Source: Chaenocephalus aceratus (Eukaryota > Chordata > Actinopteri > Perciformes > Channichthyidae). From it: a stretch of 64,000 bases of DNA. The stretch spans positions 9,263,250 through 9,327,249 of the forward strand of contig CM043799.1 in NCBI GenBank assembly GCA_023974075.1, written 5' to 3'. Shown here in pieces: positions 56,290-64,000 of this stretch (within the stretch, counting starts at the first letter, position 1; the number at the start of each line of letters is the position of its first letter). Under the pieces are notes generated by a model, which did not search any database, was not told where the DNA came from, and worked only from the letters and a program-made list of their open reading frames with translations. A program made the position numbers and the translations under genes.

Positions 56290-57315
56290 ATGTATAGCCA
56301 CCCAAACATTTTTTTACAACATTTTCCATAATTTATGCTGTTGTGTGAAAGCCTTTTCTGAAAGTTGTACATCAGTCTATTCTTTCTAGAAAGCCACCAG
56401 ACTCTTTAATTTAACCCCACAGAACACATAAGTTGCTGATTTACTGCTGTTTAGATCAGTTAGTCCATCAGAACTAAGAAGAGCAGTACAGTTCCTTGTG
56501 TTTTGAGGGAAAAAAATCAGCAGTACATCGCTTGGCTTCAATACACTGATACACGGTTACATAAGAACGTCATACAACCCGAAAATCTAAACTAATCCTT
56601 TGAAGTGCTACACGGTATTCATGAAAGTGTTGGACTCAAAACATTAGCAGGCCTTTTCGAAACACCCTGATTTGAATCTTCAATGCCATCATTTTCTCCA
56701 AAACCATGGTATTAAAAATAAATCCAGTTCTAAAGGTTAAGAAAAACACATTTGGACAATGACTTAAATGGGATGTTGGATAGGTCAGACAAATGGAAAG
56801 TTAGGGACAAAAGAACAGAAGACTTGAACAAACCCAACAATCACGTGTTCTCAAGACAAAAACATATCAGTTTATGTTGTCTACTTTATTAGAGCAGTTA
56901 AAGGGTGTGGTTGCTGTATTTTTTTAGAGGTTTGCAGATGGTGATAAAGCAATGAGAATAAAGCATGAAATTTGAGGGTGACATTTAAACTACATTGTGT
57001 TATGGTCACAGGTACACAGAAATATTTCTAGTGCAAAGGATCTTTTATTTGCTTTTGTCATATCCTTCCTTAAAGTGTCAAATGTAGTATCCTGAACTTT
57101 TGCAGATCCTTTTTGATTAGTTACAGATATAAAAGTCAAAGCATGCAATTCATATTTTCTATTACATTTTCTATTGCCAAAACCAATGAACCCAAATCTC
57201 GACCATTAGAATGAGGGTACACAAATGACACGTTCGGAAAAGAGGATTAAAATGTTCATTGTGTACATAATTGCTCCGCTTGGCAGAATGTCATTGCTCT
57301 TCTCAATTCCAACAG
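56290..57315. other. End of sntg2 intron 1
   Basis: AT-rich intron. A polypyrimidine stretch (TTCTCAATTCCAACAG) ends at 57315 as the exon 2 acceptor. Confidence 0.5.
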
Positions 57316-57453
57316 ACAAAATCTGGAATTTCTTTGCTGTACAATGAGGAGACCAACAATACCTATGATGTCTGCCTGAAATTGACCAAAGAGGCGTTAA
57401 CCATACAGAAGCTGGACGTGGTTTGCACAAATGGAAGTGAATCCCAAGTAAAT
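57316..57453 (+). CDS. sntg2: sntg2 exon 2 (first PH half)
   Basis: Encodes TKSGISLLYNEETNNTYDV, then LKLTKEALTIQKLDVVC, the N-terminal half of the first split PH domain of gamma-syntrophins, which in human SNTG2 reads similarly (LLYDEE, LTIQKQDVVC, from memory). It is in phase 0 at both ends. Two donors are possible: GTAAAT after 57447 or the stronger GTAAGT after 57453. I chose the latter; the former would shorten the protein by two residues. Confidence 0.85.
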
Positions 57454-57572
57454 GTAAGTGTGCCCCAGGGCTCAAGTAATGCATTGTAATTCATGCCACA
57501 TATCTCCAGAATACTGTTTCAATAAATGTTCACAATATCCTATTGCCAATAAGAAACTCCCACTTTCTAAAG

Positions 57573-57629
57573 CACAGAACTGTTTTACTGCGAAGACAGG
57601 CGGCTGGCGGTCTGGGCTTAAGCATCAAA
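57573..57629 (+). CDS. sntg2: sntg2 exon 3 (PDZ start)
   Basis: 19 codons, HRTVLLRRQAAGGLGLSIK, containing the PDZ carboxylate-binding loop GLGL. The acceptor is TTTCTAAAG and the donor GTAAGC, both in phase 0, which keeps exons 2-4 in one frame. An alternative acceptor four bases downstream (CACAG) would break the frame. The intron before it is about 119 bp and the one after 115 bp, very short compared with intron 1. Confidence 0.8.
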
Positions 57630-57744
57630 GTAAGCAAAAGTTCCATTATGGAGAGATTAAACTGGAAATGAAAAAGGGCTTTTGGTTGTAGAAAGCAGTT
57701 TTTGCAGCAAATCTCACAACTCTTCTTTCTTTCGTGCTTTTCAG

Positions 57745-57802
57745 GGGGGTGCAGAGAACAACGTCCCTGTGGTTATTTCAAAGATTTTTAAACATCAAGT
57801 AG
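57745..57802 (+). CDS. sntg2: sntg2 exon 4 (PDZ)
   Basis: Encodes GGAENNVPVVISKIFKHQV and ends in phase 1 at AG|GTAAGA. It is the PDZ beta-C region (PVVISKIF), near-identical to other gamma-syntrophins. The phase matches exon 5 exactly. Confidence 0.88.
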
Positions 57803-58500
57803 GTAAGAATCATTTCACTTCCTATTGCAATGTGGATTAGAAAATGTTTTTTTTAATGCAGGGGTAAATTTATCGAAATTAATGAAATAGCCACTGGATA
57901 TTTTATAGGTGTGATTTAAATTCAGAATTATATTTTAAACCTTTCTAAAGATTAATTATTTATTGTAAAAGTTAGGGGTATGGAAATATTGGTACACTGT
58001 AGTATTGCGACATATATATATTATGAAACGGTATGGATTGTCAAAACTTCTGTGAATTATTTTTGAAATACTGTCAGTTTACATTTGATTATTGACTTGA
58101 GTTGTTAACCTAAAGAATCCTAAACATTTATATTATTGTTCTATTAAGATGTTTATTGGTTTGCTTGGATTCAAGATGTAAAACAGTTGTTTACATTTCA
58201 GAAGGAGAGGAATTGTTAAAAAAAGAATCACAATATGTATTGTTAATTATTTAAAGAAAGTGAAATGATAATTTTGGTAGCAAATCGTGTCTGAGTTATA
58301 ATAAGTTCACTTCAGTGAGCGTTATTAAAATGTTACTCCCCCCAGCGATGATACTTGTAAGGTTATTTTCTAAGACGTTGGAATGCTCCCTCCAGAGCTA
58401 CAGAAGAAATGATACAATAGCTCATCACAAGTAGATTTATTCTCCATTTGTAAAATCTGTGCCACGTTATACTACCTTCATATGGAGCTGGAGTCTGGGG
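57803..58500. other. sntg2 intron 4, first part
   Basis: AT-rich with no gene or recognised repeat before the composite repeat at 58503. Confidence 0.4.
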
Positions 58501-58502
58501 GT

Positions 58503-60066
58503 GATTAGCCTAGCTTAGCATAAAGACTGGACACTTGGGATATGGTTTGCATGGCTTTTAAAATATGCCATATAAAGCTCTGTTTAACCTGCAAACCATA
58601 CATATAAAAAATGTAAAGCTTATTGACATCAGGAAGCTGCAAACAGTCACTGCCCGCAGCAGTTGTTCGTCAATAAATAGCTCCAGCACGTAACTCGTCT
58701 TGAGGCATTGTTATGGTTAGAATATGTGTTCAAAACTATTCCCCTTTTATTCGGCTTTTAAGTGGATTTGAGTGTGTGTAAATTAGGGCTGTACCCGAAT
58801 ATTCGTTCGTTGGAGTACTATTCGGGTTTCGTTATTCGGATATTCGTTCTTCCCCCCGTTTTTTTTCAGCACTGCGGCTGCCAAAATAATTTATTGAAAT
58901 TTCCAATTTAACTGAGCACCCAAACAAAGGGAGGACTCTAAAAAGGGAGCCTTATTAAATACAAACAATATACACTAATAACCACAAAACTACCCTCACT
59001 ATCCAAGTGGTACAGACGAACGAAAAGGAGGCTGTGGGAAAACACAGCTAAATTAAATGACCACAGTCAACGTAATACTATCCTAATCTAAACACATCTA
59101 ATCACATCAATACCACACGAGTTAACCACTGTTAACAGAGCCTCCCGACTGATCGCTGTCCACAGGCTTTGCAGTCGTCTCGGGAAGGTGTGCCTCCGGA
59201 TGTGCGCTGGGATTGGAGCGCGTCGGGCCCGACGTGCTCCAATCACAATCTTCGGGGGCGGACCAGGAGATGGGTAGCCAAGGACATCAGGGCAACCACA
59301 CAGCTCATTTACATAAAACACATTCAAAACAGAGTTACCAGGACCGGGGAGGGTGGCGGCCGTAACGATCAACGTAAGAGCTTGTGCTTCTTCGGGGGGT
59401 GCTAACACTTAACCATAACGTTATCGTTTACTTTCTCTGTCTTTATATGTAGATATGACTTTTCTCCATTAATCTCCGTCACGTTGTTTCCATAGCAATA
59501 ACAACTTCCTGTCAACAGCGCTAACTCTCCTTCAAAATAAAAAGCATGTCCATACAAAATAGGAAGCCAAGCCAAATTACACTTAAGATACAACTGCAAT
59601 GAAAGTAACAAACACAATGCACTATCCTTTTCAATTTCAAAGCACACACATTGGGTTATATACATTAACAAATAACTATAAAACAACAATACTGTAGAAT
59701 AACAAAATGAATGCCGTGAATAAACCGAAATACACGTGTTAAAGTGGTTCGCTGCTGATTACTACCGAATATCTGGAGCCCGAAAAATGGTATTCGGGAC
59801 AGCCCTAGTGTAAATATGAACATACTTCACATTGTCTGACAGTGTCCCATGTATATGAATATATGGAAATATTCAATAATGAAGAGATATTTTGGATGGC
59901 TCCATCATTTCATGAAATGGAATTGTAAAAAATGTGCTTTTTGTCGTCTTTGGATATGATTGACCCCACAACCTCGATTTGTTAGTTAAAGAGATTTCTT
60001 GTGTAACTGAGTAATCTTGAAGGGTGTTTCCTGTTTCCTGTCTTCATGCTAAGCTAGGCTAAACAC
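58503..60066. repeat. Composite dispersed repeat with inverted ends, hosting a hAT
   Basis: GATTAGCCTAGCTTAGCATA (58503) and its inverted match (TTCATGCTAAGCTAGGCTAA, near 60050) bracket about 540 bp of net sequence plus the hAT at 58784-59807. The class of the outer repeat is unknown. Confidence 0.5.
58784..59807 (+). mobile_element. hAT non-autonomous element (TIR TAGGGCTGT)
   Basis: TAGGGCTGTACCCGAATA at the left end and TTCGGGACAGCCCTA at the right are flanked by the exact 8-bp duplication GTGTAAAT (58776-58783 and 59808-59815). It is 1024 bp with no transposase. It serves as the uninterrupted reference for the reverse copy at 47920-49386. Confidence 0.88.
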
Positions 60067-60758
60067 GTTCTGAATCCATGACATGAGATTTTACCTTCTT
60101 TTTACATTTTCCAAAAAATACGCCATAATTGTTTACCTATTGGTTTAAAACCAGTTGTATTAATTGGACTGTCTATGTACATTTACATTTACTGGAGACA
60201 AATAATAATAAAGGCTACTCTCTTTACACAGAGGTAATTTAGCTTGCCAAATAAGAAAAGTCATAGAAAAGAAAGACTGAGAGGAAGTTGGCAATGTGTC
60301 CATGCTATTAGCTGGCTAAAGGAGAAAACACTTAAATCATGTTTGTCAGTTAAATTGTAAGAATTTATGATCGCTCACTATCTTGTTAGGACGCAATATC
60401 AGAGCGTCATGAGTGAATCGTTTCCCTGTAATTTGCGCATTGGCCCACATCCCTCTTAATACTGATTGGATACGAGGGAATCATGTCTTCCTATCTCCCG
60501 GGACCCTTTTAACAGAATCTTCTAAATCCTTTCGCAACAGAGTTATCATTGTATTCCTCCCGCCCAGCTGAAAATGAGTGTATATCATGATTAGTTTCAG
60601 ATTTCATGCTGTCCTGTGTTCTTTTCTGAGCTGTAGCCAGAGATTAGTCAAACAGACTTACTGATTGCTATTTCCTCCACATTACCATGTATGAAATGAG
60701 CAGTTATTGTCTAATGTTTTCATTAACTTCTGACACTTGACAACTCTACGCTCTGCAG
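60067..60758. other. sntg2 intron 4, remainder
   Basis: No gene or repeat recognised. Ends in a good acceptor CTCTGCAG at 60751-60758. Confidence 0.4.
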
Positions 60759-60802
60759 CCGATCAGACGGCGAAGCTGTTCGTCGGGGACGCTGTGTTGC
60801 AG
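60759..60802 (+). CDS. sntg2: sntg2 exon 5 (PDZ)
   Basis: 44 bases completing the Ala codon begun in exon 4, then DQTAKLFVGDAVLQ, the PDZ LFVGDAVLQVNG block. Donor AG|GTTGGT. Phase 0 at the end. Human SNTG2 has ADQTGMLFVGDAVLQ here, from memory. Confidence 0.9.
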
Positions 60803-61489
60803 GTTGGTACAGGCTTATTCCATTCAAGGTCGATTCGGGTCACTGCCAGAGTGTCACATTTTAGATTCAACCTGCTTATGTTTTGACAGGTTATTTCATT
60901 TAGAAAATTAATAGAGAATATTTTGAACTTTGAACTGCCTGCTATTTAATTGTCTCCTTGAGCAGATAATATCGTGGTCAAAATATATATTTTTTTTAAT
61001 CAAATCAATTTCCCAAACGTACACCCCGTTGTCCAGTCTTCCGTCATAGAATAATCATAAGGTCACGAATGCATAATAGTTTCTGTTCATCAGAATAATC
61101 ATGGAAACCCAAAAGTCGAGATATGAATTGAATCTTTTGAAAGTTAATTTGAATCTGTCTGGCAGGTTTATTGAGTGTGCTGTTTATCCTGAATATCAAG
61201 ATGATTCATTGGACAGCCAGGCAAAATTACCACTCAACTGGGAGTTTATTATGCATTAAATTATGAGTTGGATTGCTAGTGCTCCTTCCTTTGGATCATC
61301 ACCATTTCATATTTATTTGCAATGACATTGAATTTTCCCACAGCAGAATATTGCATCTATTTGCATATGAAAAGCCATAGCATGGGTTTAAAAAGCCCTC
61401 TAATCTAATATGAAATATTATTCATATGTAGCTGCTATAGCCCTCAGCCATGGAAGATTAGAGACAATAGGCCTTTACATAATAATTCT
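60803..61489. other. sntg2 intron 5, first part
   Basis: AT-rich, nothing identified. Confidence 0.4.
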
Positions 61490-62620
61490 CTCAGGTGTGG
61501 TCATCTTGCGAGTTTGTTCTTTTTTACTTGATGGTCATTTTAAGACCTTTTGTGGTAAAAACAATTCTCTTTGGGGTCATTTTGGCTATCGTAGTTGTTT
61601 TGCGTATATTGATGGTCCCTTTGCATCCCTTTTTGAGGATTTATATTTCTCCTTGTGGTAGCTATGATCTCAATGTTGTCGTTTTAAAACACTTTATGAT
61701 TATTGTTTATCTCTGTGAACGTATGGTTGCTCTTTGAGACGCTTTTGGGGTTATTTTGTATCTCTTTGTGGTGGTTTTGCATCTGTTTGTGGTTTAGAAA
61801 AATGTTCTGGTTATTTTGAACTTCTGTGTTTGTTTTCCTTTGATTTGTAGTTTTTCATCCCTTGTGGTTGTTTTGCCTTTGTTTTTTTTCTCTTTGTCAT
61901 ATTCAATCTATTTCTTTTCTCTATTTGGTTCCTTTTGTTTATCATGCGGTTGTTCTAAAACATTCTTGGTTATATTGTATCTCTCTGGGATAGTTTGAAT
62001 TGTATTCTGGTTATTTTGTGTTGCTTTGTGGTAAGTCATTTTTTGTGGAGATTTTCGCATATCATAGGTTTGTGTTTTTTTAATCTTTTTTTGGTCGTTT
62101 TCCACCTTTGGTAGTCATTTTAGGTTGTGGTTACTTTGTATCTCTGTGACTGTTTTGTTTCTCTGTTGTGGTCGTTTGGCATTCATTGTGATCGTTTTTC
62201 ATTTTTTGTTCTCTTTTTGGTCATCTTTCATTTCCATAAAGCCCTTTTTCTAACTTTCTGGTTATATTGTATCTCTTTGCGATTTTTTTGTATTTTCTTT
62301 GTCGTTGTCGTTTGTTGCCTTGTGGTTGTGTGTTTCTCTGTGTGCATTTAAAGCATCTCGTATTTGTTGTAATCTTTTGATGGTCGTTTAGCATCTCCTT
62401 GTTGTCGTTTTGCATCTTGTTGTCGTCATTCTAAGACACTTTGTTGTTATTTTTTGTATCTTTTGCTTCGCATTTTCTTGTCGTCCTTTTTTCATCTCAT
62501 TGTAGTTGTTTGGCATCATTTTGTGGTCCTTTTGCATCTCTTTTTGTGACTTTGCAGTTCTTTGTGATCATTTTGTGTTTCCTTTTTTTTTTGTTTTGTT
62601 ATGTACCTCTTGGTGTTGGG
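61490..62620. repeat. Degenerate GT/T-rich minisatellite
   Basis: About 1.1 kb of diverged units around TTTTGTGGTCGTTTTGCATCTCTT, with runs such as TTGCATCTC, TTTGTATCTC and GTGGTCATTTTG recurring irregularly every 20-35 bases. It is strongly strand-asymmetric, T and G on the + strand. Apparent ORFs here (61410-62632) are repeat translations. Confidence 0.75.
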
Positions 62621-63038
62621 AACAGATTTTAATTTATTTTAAACATACAGTAGTGCAATTGTGAAAGACCGACAAACAATCCTTCTGCTGGCGAATGAAG
62701 TAGCATTTCGCCCCACTGGCAACTTTTACCATTTTCATTTTAATAAGGAAAATGTCTGTATTGCAACACTGAGCATACACTTTCCCAAAAGTGCTACAGG
62801 TCTGCACCAATAACAATTCAGTACGAATACACAAACAGTTACAGCCCTACTGTCCACCTATGTATCACTTGCTGACTCTTGTAAGCTGGGTACCAAGGGT
62901 TGTCAATTCTATTCCACACTTAACCATCCCCCTGGCACTTTCCCTGAAGCAAATAGGCAAGTAGGTTTGATAATTACACACTTTCTACCCTGTATAATTA
63001 CTTATGTGCTTTTCCACTTTTTCTGTCTGTTTCTTTAG
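62621..63038. other. sntg2 intron 5, end
   Basis: Nothing identified. Acceptor TTCTTTAG at 63031-63038. Confidence 0.4.
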
Positions 63039-63080
63039 GTCAACGGTATAAATGTCGAGCCTTGTACCCATGAAGAAGTT
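63039..63080 (+). CDS. sntg2: sntg2 exon 6 (PDZ)
   Basis: 14 codons, VNGINVEPCTHEEV, phase 0 to phase 0, donor GTGAGT. It encodes the start of the PDZ alpha-B helix (HEEV). Confidence 0.9.
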
Positions 63081-63938
63081 GTGAGTATATTACGATTAAC
63101 TGTTGTTTAATATTTCCATCCATCCTTCCATTGCTTTTCAATCTTTCTCCCAGGTTTAACACAAAATCCCAGTGGCTCTCAATAAATCTTCTCCCTTTGT
63201 TAAATAATTCCTTTATTCTCTGCAACTATCCCCACACACAAGCACACACTCATCCCATGTCTGTCGTCCCTGTCTCCTTGTGCAGCCCCAAACAGCTGTT
63301 CACTCTAAATAACCTCCCGAGCGTCAACATGCATAATGAGCAGTCTCTCTTCAGAACAAAATCCAGAGCTTTTAATGGCAGGCTGTCACACTTTGCAGCT
63401 CTGACACATGTTCAGGCACAAGCCAAGCTAAAGTGAGGGATTTGATAGCAGACATGCATTGAGTGGAGGTGTAGACGTGACCTTGCGTTTTCCATGTGAC
63501 AGTCAAGTGTCTTATTTACGGTTTTATTTTCTCTTTTTTTCCAAGATGCACGGAAGATAGACAGATTTAATAGATTGTCCTTTAAACTTCACCTTCCTTG
63601 AATTGACTAGACACATATTGAGGACGTAGTTGATATCCCTCAGACATCAGATATTCAGTAATTACTTTTCGATGTCATCTGGTTGCTGCCGCCTGTCACT
63701 AGAGAAACGTCGGCCTTCAAATTCTATCTTTGCTGGAGTGAAGCCACTTTCGCACACTTTACCTCCTCATTCCCTGTTATATTTTGTTTGTTCAGGCTGT
63801 TGTACAGGCTGTGTACATCTTGACATGAGTGTATGAGATTCAATTGTTATCTCGCTGTATCACTCACAATCGTTCTTTATAACGTTCTATCTATCTTAAT
63901 CTCAATCTCTCTCTCTCTCCGCCTCCCGCTCCTGGCAG
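63081..63938. other. sntg2 intron 6
   Basis: No gene. A short (CT)n run lies just before the acceptor CCTGGCAG. Confidence 0.5.
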
Positions 63939-63998
63939 GTTCACCTCTTGCGCACTGCAGGAGATGAGGTCACCATTACTGTTCGCTACCTGAGAGAA
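63939..63998 (+). CDS. sntg2: sntg2 exon 7 (PDZ end)
   Basis: 20 codons, VHLLRTAGDEVTITVRYLRE, closing the PDZ domain. The last two bases of the window are GT and may be the donor, because in human the APAFLKLPL segment follows YLRE. If not, the exon continues past the window. The remaining PH and C-terminal exons are outside. Confidence 0.88.
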
Positions 63999-64000
63999 GT

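Noticed and set aside
61410..62632. Membrane-protein-like ORFs
   Set aside because: Leucine/phenylalanine/valine-rich translations of the T/G-rich minisatellite.

Overview
The window is nuclear DNA from a teleost fish, probably a spiny-rayed (percomorph) species. The reasons are a vertebrate split gene with large introns, fish-type L2 LINEs, hAT and PIF/Harbinger elements, a BEL/Pao retrotransposon and a gammaretrovirus-like endogenous retrovirus (ERV). Two host genes are visible, both on the + strand. The first is the last coding exon (507-723) and 3' UTR of a gene I could not name. The second is the 5' part of sntg2 (gamma-2-syntrophin), whose exon 1 is at 44650-44718 and whose next six exons lie at 57316-64000. 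They encode the N-terminus and most of the PDZ domain. Intron 1 is about 12.6 kb and appears to be a GC-AG intron.

Most of the rest is transposable elements inserted into one another. Region by region: 1-1370, end of the upstream gene. 1545-3650, unclassified repeats. 4157-6946, a hAT-like element that received a Harbinger-type MITE and a tRNA-like SINE. 7368-9960, a broken L2-type LINE. 11239-13632, a Harbinger-like element with a hAT deletion derivative inside it. 15710-17844, a solo LTR containing a hAT that contains a second solo LTR. 18266-20460, a reverse-strand L2 LINE.

The main structure is 23656-41744. A reverse copy of the hAT-like element holds a 5'-truncated reverse LINE. That LINE holds a complete ERV (LTR-gag-pro-pol-env-LTR), and the 3' LTR of the ERV is split by a BEL/Pao element with an uninterrupted 2046-codon ORF. 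Target-site duplications are readable for the outer hAT (8 bp) and the ERV (4 bp). The ERV has near-identical LTRs (4 differences in 509 bp) but broken gag, protease, RT, integrase and env, which suggests a copy already defective when it inserted. The BEL has intact catalytic motifs, but its 5' LTR/leader does not match its 3' LTR downstream of U3.

41745-64000 is the sntg2 5' flank and gene. Intron 1 carries LINE tails, a hAT containing a Harbinger MITE with a MADF-like coding remnant and a 64-bp palindrome, a 100-N assembly gap, a decayed BEL/Pao element and a hAT BED-finger fragment. Later introns carry another hAT pair and a 1.1-kb degenerate minisatellite. No CRISPR, operon, rRNA or functional tRNA gene was seen. 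Names rest on motif recognition by eye; no database search was run.
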